DNA of 64,000 nt from Geobacter sp. (lineage in GTDB: Bacteria > Desulfobacterota > Desulfuromonadia > Geobacterales > DSM-12255). The notes beneath the pieces are model-generated. The model was given only the letters and a program-made list of their open reading frames with translations, was not told where the DNA came from and made no database searches. Positions 1 through 8,189 of the stretch are shown in pieces. A program made the position numbers and the translations under genes. The stretch is taken from NCBI GenBank assembly GCA_009684525.1, contig WKKR01000002.1, positions 372,001 through 436,000 of the forward strand, given 5' to 3'. Position 1 is the stretch's first letter. The number at the start of each line of letters is the position of its first letter.

Positions 1-10
1 CGCGGGAGAG

Positions 11-1120
11 ATGCCGGATCGTCAGCGGATTCACTACCGACTCTTTCAGGAGGCTGCCCGCCACTACCGGCATGAAACCGGCGAACAGCTCCATCTCTGG
101 CAGAAAAGGGCCTTTTTCCGCTTTACCCGCAATTATGCCGCCCTGTCGGGGCAGCTCCTCCCCGACCTGTTCCAGTTGCTGGCTGCTGCCCGCGGCTGCG
201 TCGACGATAATTTTGCCTATGCCTTCTGCCGTTTGGCCACCTTCTACCCCTGGCAGAGCGAGGATGCAGAGATTCCGACGATCAGGCTCTCTCCCGAGGA
301 TATCGCCGGCAACAGCCGGACGATCCGTTTCCGCCCGCGCCAGGCGCGGCCTGGCAAGGGGCTCTCCCCACTGCAGTTTCTTAAGCGCCGCCGGGAAAAG
401 CGGCCCGGTGAATGGCTGGAGGGTTTCGACGATCCGTCGCTCTGCTCCTACCCTCCCGAGGATATCGCCATCGAGGATTATGGCCGCTTTCTCAAGAAGA
501 AGGGGGCAAAACAGCTCTCCGAGGAGCAGTATCGGGTGGAGCCGTTTACGGCATCGCTTCTGGACGGCATCGACATGCGCGAAACCCTGCGCAACCTCCA
601 TGAGGGGCGGATCTATGTCAGGGAGCAGCAGCGGGTCGCCGGTGGCGTCGGCGGGATCGTGGTGGTTTTCGACGAAGACCGCGGAGGGGAGCGCTTCCCC
701 TACCGGATGACCTGGCTCGGCGAACATGACCAGGAATCTGACATGGCCTTCTATGCCACCCAGCCCATCGATAATGTCGTCGGCCCCGGCATCTGCCGCT
801 GCGAATATGGGGGGTTCGTCCTCTCCTATCCCCCCCGGCGGATGTACGACATCTGGCACGACCCCGATTACTCCTTTGCCAGGGGGAAGCACGAAGTGCT
901 GCTCCTGGCGGCGCTGGACTACACCCGGGAAACGCACGTGGTCTATGCGGCCCCCCGGCCGCCGCGGAGCATGTTCCGGCAGCTCGCCGCCCGGTTGGGG
1001 AAAAAGATCGTCTACATCCCCCTCGGCTCGCTTTCTCCCGTAAAACTGAAAAAGCTGCGGGTGTTGCACATTCTTTCAGGCCGGGATAAGCGAGAGATTG
1101 CTAATGAATATATTTGGTGA
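11..1120 (+). CDS. Conserved hypothetical protein, possibly 5'-truncated by the window edge
   Basis: A 369-residue soluble protein that I do not recognise. There is no signal peptide or membrane segment. It is rich in Arg and aromatic residues, with a basic N-terminal part (about 1-170) and a C-terminal part (about 200-369) that contains alternating hydrophobic strands such as GGIVVVFDED, HEVLLLAALDY and KKIVYIPLGSL, resembling an alpha/beta fold. The first in-window ATG sits directly against a GGGAGAG tract, with no room for a normal ribosome-binding site, and the frame is open to the window edge, so translation may begin upstream. It ends 59 nt before the sensor kinase on the same strand. 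Confidence 0.6.
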   Translation: MPDRQRIHYRLFQEAARHYRHETGEQLHLWQKRAFFRFTRNYAALSGQLLPDLFQLLAAARGCVDDNFAYAFCRLATFYPWQSEDAEIPTIRLSPEDIAGNSRTIRFRPRQARPGKGLSPLQFLKRRREKRPGEWLEGFDDPSLCSYPPEDIAIEDYGRFLKKKGAKQLSEEQYRVEPFTASLLDGIDMRETLRNLHEGRIYVREQQRVAGGVGGIVVVFDEDRGGERFPYRMTWLGEHDQESDMAFYATQPIDNVVGPGICRCEYGGFVLSYPPRRMYDIWHDPDYSFARGKHEVLLLAALDYTRETHVVYAAPRPPRSMFRQLAARLGKKIVYIPLGSLSPVKLKKLRVLHILSGRDKREIANEYIW

Positions 1121-1179
1121 TACATAGAGTGGGGAATTACGTTGCGGTGATCTGACCCGGGGAGTGTGTACCGTCCGAC

Positions 1180-3606
1180 ATGGAAGACATCCTGATCATT
1201 CTCAACGAGTTCGGTGGCGGTATTGGAGGGGCGCCCGGCAATGTGGCGGTCCGGTTTCTCCTGCCGACGGTTTTCTGGTCGGTGCTGCTCCTCGTCGGGG
1301 GGCGCGAATGGTTCAGGAAGCGCAACGATCGCGATCTGTTCATCTGCTGCGCCGCTATCCTCGGCGGCTACCGCGAACTGCTGATGTTCGTTGCCGAGTT
1401 CGGCAGCTGGCGCGGCCATCTCTCCTTTCTCAACATCTATCCCTTTTATCCTCCCCTTGAGCATGCCGCCAACCTGGTAGCAGGGCTTTTCATCGGCTAT
1501 GCCTTCCTCAGCGGCCTCACGGAGCGGCGTCATGTTGCCGGCCTGTTCGTCGGCGCCGCGATCATGAGCACCACCGTGCTCTACCTGGTCACTGCCCTCA
1601 CCTGGCCACCCTTTCTGGAGAGTCACCCCGGAGTCTCCTTCGGCAGCTTCTGGGGAGACTACGCCTTCCGCAGTGCCGGCTCCATCTTCCTCGGGACGAT
1701 GCTCGTCTTCTTTTTCCGGGCCAATTTCGCCAGCGACCGGGTGCCGCGGGCAGCCGTGGCCGGGATCACGTTCTTCTTTCTGGACGAGGCGCTGATGCTC
1801 TGGAGCCTGGCCACCGGCGAGCGCTACCTGGAGCTGATCGCGCCGGTCCGGCACAACCTCCACATCTGGGCGATCCCACTCTTCCTGCTCGCCTACCGGT
1901 CCGAGGTCAACCGGCAGCTCACCGCCGAGATACTGCAGCGAGATCTGGCCGAGCAGGGGATCAGGCAGCGGGAACGGTATCTGAAGGGGCTGGCCGAGAT
2001 GAACCGCCTCCTCTTGGCCCATGCCGGATTCCGGCAGATCTACGAGGGGATTCTCCGCATCCTAGGGGAGATCTCCGGTGCCAGCCGGGTCTATCTCTTC
2101 GAGAACCATAACGACGGGGACCGTTTCCTGACCAGCCAGCGCGGAGAGTGGTGCGCCCAGGGCGTCAGCTCGCAGATCGACAATCCTCACCTGCAGAATA
2201 TGGACTTTGACCGTTCGGCCCTTTCCCGTTGGCTCTCCATCCTGGAGCAGGGAGAGTACATAACCGGCAACGTGGAGTCACTGCCGCCGGAAGAGCGGGA
2301 ACTGCACGAATCGCAGCAGATCCGCAGCATCCTGGTATTGCCGATCATGGTGAGCGGTCGTCTGTTCGGTTTTCTCGGGTTCGACCAATGCGACCGGGAA
2401 CGGCAGTGGCAGGAGTTCGAGATCAATCTCCTGCAGTCCGCCATGCTCACCCTCAGCCAGCACATCGAACAGCAGCAGGCCATGGAGGAGGTTGCCCAGC
2501 AGCGCCTCCAGCTCCGGACCTTCCTGGACAACCTGCCGGGGTATGCTTTTCTCAAGGACACCGAGGGGCGGTACCTGCTGGCGAACCGCGACTTCTGCCG
2601 CGAACTCGGCCACCCCGAAGGGGCCATCATCGGCCGGACCGACGACGACCTCTTCCCGCCGGAGATTGCGGAGCGGTATCGCAGCGACGACCGCGCCGTC
2701 CTCTCCACCGGCCGGGAGTTTGCCATAGAAGAGATCCCCGGCCAGGAGGCGGAGGGTCGGAAGGTCCTTTCGACGCGCAAGGTGCCGCTACGCGACCAGT
2801 ACGGCATGATTGTCGGCATTGTCGGCCTCTGCATCGACATTACCGATCGCAAGAAGGCGGAACAGGAGATCCAGTCGCTCAACGCCGAACTGGAGGAGCG
2901 GGTGCAGCAGCGGACCGAGGAGCTGCAGCAGGCGAACGAAGAGCTGGAGGCGTTCTGCTATACCGTTTCCCACGATCTGCGCGGGCCGCTCACTGGCATC
3001 CGCGGTTTCAGCCAGCTGCTGCTGGACGAGTTGACCGATTCGATGGAGGATGCGCGCGACTATGTCATGCGGCTCCTGGACATCACCGACCGGACTCTGC
3101 AACTGATCGACGACCTGCTCGCACTCTCCCGCGCCTCCCGGTCGGAGCTGCGGAGAGGGACTGTCGACCTCACCGGCATGGCCCAGACCATTGCCGCCGA
3201 ACTGCAGCTGGAGAGCCCGGATCGCCGCGTCACCTTCCATATCCAGGACGACGTCAGCGGCTACGGCGACGAGAGCCTGTTGCGGGTCGTTCTGACGAAT
3301 CTTATAAATAATGCTTGGAAATACACCTCCAAGAAGCCCGCGGCCGAGATCCGCTTCTGCACCCTGAGGCTCAAGGGAGAAATGGTCTACTGTGTGCGGG
3401 ATAACGGTGCCGGCTTCAAGATGTCCTATGTGGACCGGCTGTTCCAGGCGTTCTGCCGGCTCCATACCGCCCACGAGTTCCCTGGCACCGGTGTCGGCCT
3501 GGCCACGGTGCGCCGGATCATCCAGCGTCACCGCGGCCGCGTCTGGGCCGAAGGGGAGGAGGAACTCGGGGCGAGCTTCTATTTCACCCTGCCGCACAGC
3601 AGTTGA
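1180..3606 (+). CDS. Membrane-bound sensor histidine kinase (7TM-like input, GAF, PAS, HisKA, HATPase)
   Basis: An 808-residue sensor kinase. Residues 1 to about 240 hold several hydrophobic helices forming a membrane input domain. A GAF-like region follows (about 270-430), then a PAS domain (about 435-560, with YAFLKDTEGRYLLANRDF typical of PAS) and a short coiled coil. The kinase core has the H-box SHDLRGPLTGIRGF with the phospho-acceptor His near residue 597, an N-box LTNLINNAWKY near 704, DNGAGF near 741 and GTGVGLATV. It is predicted to autophosphorylate and pass phosphate to a response regulator, but none is adjacent, so it is an orphan. No strong ribosome-binding site precedes the ATG; a GGGGAG lies 17 nt upstream, so the exact start is uncertain. 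Confidence 0.9.
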   Translation: MEDILIILNEFGGGIGGAPGNVAVRFLLPTVFWSVLLLVGGREWFRKRNDRDLFICCAAILGGYRELLMFVAEFGSWRGHLSFLNIYPFYPPLEHAANLVAGLFIGYAFLSGLTERRHVAGLFVGAAIMSTTVLYLVTALTWPPFLESHPGVSFGSFWGDYAFRSAGSIFLGTMLVFFFRANFASDRVPRAAVAGITFFFLDEALMLWSLATGERYLELIAPVRHNLHIWAIPLFLLAYRSEVNRQLTAEILQRDLAEQGIRQRERYLKGLAEMNRLLLAHAGFRQIYEGILRILGEISGASRVYLFENHNDGDRFLTSQRGEWCAQGVSSQIDNPHLQNMDFDRSALSRWLSILEQGEYITGNVESLPPEERELHESQQIRSILVLPIMVSGRLFGFLGFDQCDRERQWQEFEINLLQSAMLTLSQHIEQQQAMEEVAQQRLQLRTFLDNLPGYAFLKDTEGRYLLANRDFCRELGHPEGAIIGRTDDDLFPPEIAERYRSDDRAVLSTGREFAIEEIPGQEAEGRKVLSTRKVPLRDQYGMIVGIVGLCIDITDRKKAEQEIQSLNAELEERVQQRTEELQQANEELEAFCYTVSHDLRGPLTGIRGFSQLLLDELTDSMEDARDYVMRLLDITDRTLQLIDDLLALSRASRSELRRGTVDLTGMAQTIAAELQLESPDRRVTFHIQDDVSGYGDESLLRVVLTNLINNAWKYTSKKPAAEIRFCTLRLKGEMVYCVRDNGAGFKMSYVDRLFQAFCRLHTAHEFPGTGVGLATVRRIIQRHRGRVWAEGEEELGASFYFTLPHSS

Positions 3607-3705
3607 TGGAGCGGTGCCGCTCTGGCGCCGGCGATTGCAGGATCGTTCGATCTTCGCTACAATACAGGTAGTTTCCATCCGGAAACTCCAGATGTGAAAC
3701 TACTG

Positions 3706-3846
3706 GTTTCCGGATCGGAAAGGAGGGATTTTTAGTCTTGGCAAGGAAATCAAGGGATTGCGCGGAGGCATACATCGGTACGCCGCACAAGGAATCCCGC
3801 GGATTGACGCCGCCAGGGCGGAAAAGAACCCTTTCCGGACGGAAAC
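3706..3846. repeat. Short inverted-repeat element, copy A
   Basis: About 141 bp bounded by imperfect inverted repeats: GTTTCCGGATCGGAAAGG at 3706-3723 and CCTTTCCGGACGGAAAC at 3830-3846. The interior carries GGTACGCCGCACAAGGAATCC near 3777, shared with copies at 4734-4878, 6679-6832 (inverted) and 8998-9100 (inverted). It occupies most of the 305-bp gap between the kinase and the lipoprotein gene. No coding sequence is seen in it. Confidence 0.65.
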
Positions 3847-3911
3847 TAGGTAACGGACCGCCCACGGGTCGGCCGCGATCACACTATGAAACGCCATAGT
3901 AGGAGGCAACC

Positions 3912-4649
3912 ATGCGCAGCAAAATTCTGGCAAGTATCATCCTCTCGGTTTTCCTCATCTCCATCTCCGGGTGCAGTACCTACAAGACCCAGTATGCCGG
4001 CTTCCGGCCGCCGGAGTCATATCTCAACAACCAGGTGATCGACGGGCTCTCCATCGGCGGCGAGGCATTCGCCAACCAGGAAGCGGCCGAAGACGCCTTC
4101 GGCTTCGACATCAAGGGTGCCGGAGTCCTGCCGGTCCAGCTGGTGATGAACAACAACAGCGGCAGTGGGGTGGAGATCGTCGGCAACCAGAGTTTCCTGG
4201 TGGACGACCAAGGGAAGTACTGGAACCTCATCCCGACCAACGTTGCCATTGAGCGGCTCGAATCGTCGACCCAACTTGCGGCCTTCTTCGGCCAGGGTGC
4301 CGGCAAGGGTGCCTTGCTCGGCGCAGCTGCCGGTTCGATCATCGGCGCGGCCCTGGGGATCGTCTCCGGGTCCAATGTGGGTTCGGCCCTCGGCAAGGGT
4401 GCAGCGCTCGGTGCTGCCGGCGGTGCTGTGATCGGCGGTGTCAAGGAAGGGACGTCCTCCGACCGCGAGTACCGGATTACCGACGACCTGCGGTCGAAGA
4501 GCCTGGAAGGGAAGGAGATTCCCAATGCCCACCTGGCCAGCGGCTTTCTCTTCTTCCCCGGCGAGGCGAATTCGGCCAAGGAGCTGCGCCTGCAGCTCAG
4601 GGAGCGGGATACGGGCAAGATCAGCCAAGTGGTGCTCAGGTTCAAGTAA
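3912..4649 (+). CDS. Glycine-zipper outer-membrane lipoprotein
   Basis: A 245-residue lipoprotein. The N-terminus is a type II signal peptide ending in the lipobox ISGC, so Cys20 would be lipidated. A glycine-zipper segment around residues 130-180 (GKGALLGAAAGSIIGAALG and a second repeat GKGAALGAAGGAVIGG) probably forms a membrane-spanning or oligomerising hairpin, as in other glycine-zipper lipoproteins. The flanking parts are beta-rich. An AGGAGG ribosome-binding site precedes the ATG by 6 nt. The gene stands alone and ends at a strong terminator. Function is not known; such proteins often contribute to envelope stability. Confidence 0.8.
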   Translation: MRSKILASIILSVFLISISGCSTYKTQYAGFRPPESYLNNQVIDGLSIGGEAFANQEAAEDAFGFDIKGAGVLPVQLVMNNNSGSGVEIVGNQSFLVDDQGKYWNLIPTNVAIERLESSTQLAAFFGQGAGKGALLGAAAGSIIGAALGIVSGSNVGSALGKGAALGAAGGAVIGGVKEGTSSDREYRITDDLRSKSLEGKEIPNAHLASGFLFFPGEANSAKELRLQLRERDTGKISQVVLRFK

Positions 4650-4677
4650 TCCGGGCAAAACGGTAATCGGTGAAGGA

Positions 4678-4708
4678 CGAAAAAAGGGGCGAACAGCCCC
4701 TTTTTTCG
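4678..4708 (+). terminator. Rho-independent terminator after the lipoprotein gene
   Basis: Perfect stem CGAAAAAAGGGGC / GCCCCTTTTTTCG around a five-base loop. The A-tract on the left and T-tract on the right let it work in both directions, although the opposing MATE gene has its own repeat element at its 3' end. Confidence 0.9.
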
Positions 4709-4733
4709 TTGGGGGGTAAGTGCCGGCGGCGAT

Positions 4734-4878
4734 CAGGTTGTTCAAAAACAGTCAGATCGTCGCACCCGCAGAAAGCCCCGCGCAAGGCGTAGCAGCGCTA
4801 CGCCGCACAAGGGGCTTTCGAGGACGGCGGCGAGATGGCTGCTTTTAGCTACGCTGAAACTTCGTTTTCAACAACCTG
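4734..4878. repeat. Short inverted-repeat element, copy C, with strong central hairpin
   Basis: A 145-bp element with ends CAGGTTGTT (4734-4742) and AACAACCTG (4870-4878). The centre is a long palindrome: GAAAGCCCC ... GGGGCTTTC enclosing GGCGTAGC-AGC-GCTACGCC, followed by GCACAAGG. Its right end abuts the stop codon of the MATE gene (4879-4881). It belongs to the same family as copies A, B and D. Confidence 0.7.
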
Positions 4879-6243
4879 TTACAGAACAACGCTGTGGAGG
4901 TCCCGTTGCTGGTACCGCCACCAGAAGGCGACGGAGCGGAAGAGCCAATCGATGAGGAAGACCCCCCAGACCATGTAGAGCGAAAGGTGCAGGACTTCGG
5001 CGGCCAGAAAAGAGAGAAAGACCCTGATCCCCCACATGGAGACCAGCGTCACCAGGAAGACGTAGTGGGTGTCGCCGGTGCCGCGCAGGCTGCCGGCATA
5101 GACGAAGGAGATCGCCAGCGGCACCTGGGCGAAGGCCACCAGCCTGAGGAAGATGCACCCCTTCTCGATGACCGCGGGATCGTGGGTGAAGAGGCCGATG
5201 AGGAAGTGAGGGAAAAAGAAAAAGAGGAGTGCCATCACTGTCATCACCAGCACGGCCAGCCGGAGCGCCTCGCGGTGGCTGATCTTTGCCCGCTTGTATT
5301 TTCGCGCTCCCAGGGCCTGCCCCATCAGGGTTGCCGCGGCGATCCCCATGCCGGCACCCGGCATGAACGAGAGCGACTCGATGGAGAGACCGATCTGGTG
5401 CGCCGCGTAGGCTGCGGTGCCGTAGCCGATGATGAACTTGGAGTAGAAGAGCTGGCCCGACTGCTGGGCTACCCGCTCCAGGGCCACCGGGTAGCCGACC
5501 CGCCAGATCCTGCGGAACAGCTCGCCGTCGGGACGGCCGAACTTCAGGTGTTTGCGGCGCCAGGCCTGGATGAGCAGGTAGGCGAAACCGCAGAACTCGG
5601 AGAAGTTGATGGCATAGGCGGCGCCGATCACCTCCAGGCGCGGCAGGCCGAACTTACCGTAGATGAGGGGCCAGGCGAGACAGACATGGAGGATGTTGAC
5701 CAGGATGATCGCCTCCATGGGGGTGCGGGTGTCCCCCCTGCCGTGCATGATGGCGGAGAGGACATTGAGGCCGGCGGTGAAGCCGAAATAAAGGAAGACC
5801 AGGCGGATGTAGCCGTCGGCAAAGCCGATCACCTCGTCCCTGGCACCCAGGAAGCGGGCCAGGTCGGTGCCGAACAGCCAGCCGAGCAGCGAGGCGGCCA
5901 CGACCATGACAGCGCAGGCGATGACGGCGACAAAGGCGGCGCGGCGGGCCTCCTGATGGTGGCCGCCCCCCCAGAGGTGGGCGATCACCACGGTAGTGCC
6001 GGTGGCAAGCCCCCAGAAGACCGTCATGGTGACGAAGATCAACAGCTGGCCGAGACCGGTGGCAGCGATGGCCGCCGCCCCCAGCCCCCCCACCAGGAAG
6101 ATGTCGACGATGGAAACCAGCCGCTGGAACAGGGAGGAGAGGAGGACCGGCAGCGACAGGTTGACGACGTTGCGCCGGATGGAGACCCGGCGTTGCCGGG
6201 CGTCTGTCTGCTGCCGTCGGGATGTGTAGGGTGGTCTGGACAT
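4879..6243 (-). CDS. MATE-family efflux transporter
   Basis: A 454-residue integral membrane protein with about twelve hydrophobic helices arranged as two homologous halves, and the N-terminal pattern NLSLPVLLSSLFQRLVSIVD plus VDIFLVGGLG seen in MATE exporters. It is expected to expel cationic compounds or drugs across the inner membrane using a Na+ or H+ gradient. The substrate cannot be read from the sequence. It lies 64 nt downstream of the AhpD-like gene on the same strand and may be co-transcribed with it. Length is normal for the family. Confidence 0.9.
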   Translation of the reverse strand: MSRPPYTSRRQQTDARQRRVSIRRNVVNLSLPVLLSSLFQRLVSIVDIFLVGGLGAAAIAATGLGQLLIFVTMTVFWGLATGTTVVIAHLWGGGHHQEARRAAFVAVIACAVMVVAASLLGWLFGTDLARFLGARDEVIGFADGYIRLVFLYFGFTAGLNVLSAIMHGRGDTRTPMEAIILVNILHVCLAWPLIYGKFGLPRLEVIGAAYAINFSEFCGFAYLLIQAWRRKHLKFGRPDGELFRRIWRVGYPVALERVAQQSGQLFYSKFIIGYGTAAYAAHQIGLSIESLSFMPGAGMGIAAATLMGQALGARKYKRAKISHREALRLAVLVMTVMALLFFFFPHFLIGLFTHDPAVIEKGCIFLRLVAFAQVPLAISFVYAGSLRGTGDTHYVFLVTLVSMWGIRVFLSFLAAEVLHLSLYMVWGVFLIDWLFRSVAFWWRYQQRDLHSVVL

Positions 6244-6307
6244 GGGGGGCAGAAAGCCCGTGGCCTGCGGGACAGCTGCCGGCTACCGGCAACCTTCCGC
6301 ATGTCTG

Positions 6308-6571
6308 CTACGAGCCGATCTTCAACTCCAGTTCTTCGAACATGCTCAGGGCAAAATTCTTGGCCCTGCCCGACGGCGCGATGATGCCGTAGGCCATGGC
6401 CTCCTTCAGTTCCGCTTCGGTGGCTCCCGCTTCCTTCGCGACCGCGAAGTGCTTCTTCAATCAGGTGGGGCAGCCGACCGCCACGGCGCAGCCGACCCGG
6501 ATCAGTTCACGGGTCCTGGTGTCGAGGACCTCTTCGTACTCGTAGTCGAGGATCTTTTTCCGTATCCGCAT
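6308..6571 (-). CDS. AhpD/carboxymuconolactone decarboxylase-like protein with in-frame TGA, probable selenoprotein
   Basis: An 87-residue gene read through one TGA at codon 37 (6461-6463). Start ATG at 6571 has a GGAGGAG ribosome-binding site 5 nt upstream. The peptide before the TGA ends RVGCAVAVGCPT and continues LKKHFAVAKEAGATEAELKEA, the classic AhpD/CMD pattern in which GCPxC-LxxH holds the redox CxxC. The TGA is exactly at the second Cys, giving CPTU. Immediately downstream the mRNA folds CUUCGC-GGUC-GCGAAG (6434-6449), with the loop 17 nt after the UGA, within the spacing reported for bacterial SECIS elements. AhpD-like proteins are a known bacterial selenoprotein family. Expected role: thiol/selenol peroxide reduction. 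A pseudogene is the alternative, but the rest of the frame is intact. Confidence 0.82.
6434..6463 (-). promoter_or_regulatory. SECIS-like hairpin with recoded UGA
   Basis: UGA codon at 6461-6463 followed on the minus strand by an 11-nt spacer and the hairpin CUUCGC-GGUC-GCGAAG (6449 to 6434). A small apical loop starting GGU, 6 perfect pairs and a 17-nt UGA-to-loop distance match the general layout of bacterial SECIS elements bound by SelB. Confidence 0.7.
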
Positions 6572-6678
6572 CACTCTCCTCCACTTTCCGCGGAGACCTG
6601 TCTCCGCTCCCTGGAAACGCGCCGAAATCCTTTACTTTTCCTCATGATTGTGATACATAAAGCCACTTTTACCGTATC

Positions 6679-6832
6679 AAACCGGCTTTGGCAATCTTTT
6701 CTCGCGATAATTTCCAGCCGGAGGTCGTTACAAGAATCATTTCGGGATTCCTCGTGCGGCGTAGCGCTGTTTATGCCCTATGCATCCGCGTCATCCCTCG
6801 ACAGCCTTGCCAGAACGAAAAATTGCCGGTTT
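6679..6832 (-). repeat. Short inverted-repeat element, copy B
   Basis: About 154 bp bounded by AAACCGGC (6679-6686) and GCCGGTTT (6825-6832). Read on the minus strand its interior matches copy A over TCTGGCAAGG, CGAGGGATGACGCGGATGC and AGCGCTACGCCGCACGAGG. It fills the gap between the divergent AhpD-like and dapA genes, so it sits within or near both promoters. Confidence 0.65.
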
Positions 6833-6872
6833 CAGAGTTATATTGTCAACTCCAACAGAGGAGGAAAAGGAT

Positions 6873-7745
6873 ATGTTCAAAGGAAGCATCGTTGCCATTG
6901 TAACGCCGTTCACCAACGGCCAGGTCGATTACGAAAAGCTGCGCGAACTGGTGGAGTTCCAGATCGCAGGGGGCACCGACGCCATCGTGCCGTGCGGCAC
7001 CACCGGCGAGTCCTCGACCCTCGACTACGACGAACACATGCAGGTGATCAAGACCGTCATCGAGCAGGTCGGAAAGCGGGTCCCGGTCATTGCCGGTACC
7101 GGCTCCAATTCCACCGCAGAGGCGATCGAGCTGTCGCAGAAGGCCAAGGAAGCGGGCGCCGACGGCGTGCTGCTGGTCACCCCCTACTACAACAAGCCGA
7201 CCCAGGAAGGGCTGGTGCGCCACTACACGGCCATTGCCGATGCAGTGGCCATCCCGCAGATCCTCTACAACGTACCGGGTCGCACCGGCGTCAACCTGCT
7301 CCCCGACACCGTTGCCCGCCTGGCGCCGCACAAGAACATCGTTGCCATCAAAGAGGCCACCGGTTCGCTGCAGCAGGCTTCGGAGATCCTGGCGCTGTGC
7401 GGTGACAGCATCGACGTCCTCTCCGGTGACGACTTCATCACCTTCCCGATGATGGCCTGCGGCGCCAAAGGGGTCATCTCGGTGCTGGCCAACATCATGC
7501 CCAAGACCGTGGGGGACCTGACCGATGCCTTCTTTGCCGGCGACCTGGCCACGGCCCGCAAGCTGCACCTGGAGACGCTGAAGATCGGCAACGCCATGTT
7601 CATCGAGTCGAACCCGATCCCGGTGAAGACCGCCCTGGGGCTGATGGGCAAGTGCTCCGACGAGCTCCGCCTGCCGCTCTGCCCCATGGGTGCTGCAAAC
7701 AAGGAGAAGCTGGCGGCCATCATGAAGGAGTACAAGCTGATCTGA
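6873..7745 (+). CDS. dapA: 4-hydroxy-tetrahydrodipicolinate synthase
   Basis: A 290-residue class I aldolase-fold enzyme condensing pyruvate with aspartate semialdehyde, the first committed step to diaminopimelate and lysine. Visible signatures: GTTGESSTL near residue 45, YYNKP, the catalytic Tyr132 in ILYNVPGRTG and the Schiff-base Lys160 in AIKEATGS. The ATG at 6873 follows GAGGAGGAAAAGG; longer in-frame starts upstream lack a ribosome-binding site and fall in the repeat element. It heads a run with a small periplasmic protein, dapB and dapL. Confidence 0.97.
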   Translation: MFKGSIVAIVTPFTNGQVDYEKLRELVEFQIAGGTDAIVPCGTTGESSTLDYDEHMQVIKTVIEQVGKRVPVIAGTGSNSTAEAIELSQKAKEAGADGVLLVTPYYNKPTQEGLVRHYTAIADAVAIPQILYNVPGRTGVNLLPDTVARLAPHKNIVAIKEATGSLQQASEILALCGDSIDVLSGDDFITFPMMACGAKGVISVLANIMPKTVGDLTDAFFAGDLATARKLHLETLKIGNAMFIESNPIPVKTALGLMGKCSDELRLPLCPMGAANKEKLAAIMKEYKLI

Positions 7746-7757
7746 CAGGAGGTTCGC

Positions 7758-8168
7758 ATGAGACGCCCATTGGTTGCGCTGTTTGCCGTCGTTGCGATGG
7801 GGGCCTGTCCCGCCGCATTCGGCGCCGATCTCAATGCTGACACCCAGAACATCCTCGGTACCTACGAGGGCCAGCTGGAAATCTACACCGGCAAGAAGCT
7901 GAAGCAATTTGGCTATGCGGTGACCATTTACAACGTCGACGCGGAAAAGAAGGAGATTTCGCTCAAGACCCGCTGTGACGACTGTGAGATAAAAGAGACC
8001 AACCTCCGTGGCTGCACGGTGACGGAGCAGTCGCCGAACCTGAAGTTCGCCTGCAAGGGTGAGGCGGCGAGCATCGAGTACGAACTGGCCGACGGCGTCC
8101 TGAAGGGTAACGGCACCAACGCAAAAGGCAGGTCGTACACCGTTTCCGTGAAACGGGCGGTAAAATAG
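7758..8168 (+). CDS. Small secreted protein of unknown function within the dap cluster
   Basis: A 136-residue protein with a clear Sec signal peptide (hydrophobic MRRPLVALFAVVAMGACPAAFGA, cleavage probably after FGA). The mature part is about 113 residues, beta-rich, with cysteines in CDDC and in GCTVTE...FACKG, plausible disulfides. I know no characterised family for it. An AGGAGG precedes the ATG by 5 nt; it lies 12 nt after dapA and 21 nt before dapB, so it is almost certainly in the same transcript. A link to envelope or peptidoglycan is only suggested by that position. Confidence 0.75.
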   Translation: MRRPLVALFAVVAMGACPAAFGADLNADTQNILGTYEGQLEIYTGKKLKQFGYAVTIYNVDAEKKEISLKTRCDDCEIKETNLRGCTVTEQSPNLKFACKGEAASIEYELADGVLKGNGTNAKGRSYTVSVKRAVK

Positions 8169-8189
8169 CAGATCAATCAGGAGAAGCGC

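Noticed and set aside
4894..6384. A 496-codon plus-strand open frame opposite the MATE gene
   Set aside because: Antisense shadow, dominated by Glu/Asp/Gly/Gln, no ribosome-binding site.
6461..6463. Reading the TGA in the AhpD-like gene as a simple inactivating mutation
   Set aside because: The stop falls exactly on the redox residue, both flanks are intact and a SECIS-like hairpin follows; still possible, so kept as the stated refutation.
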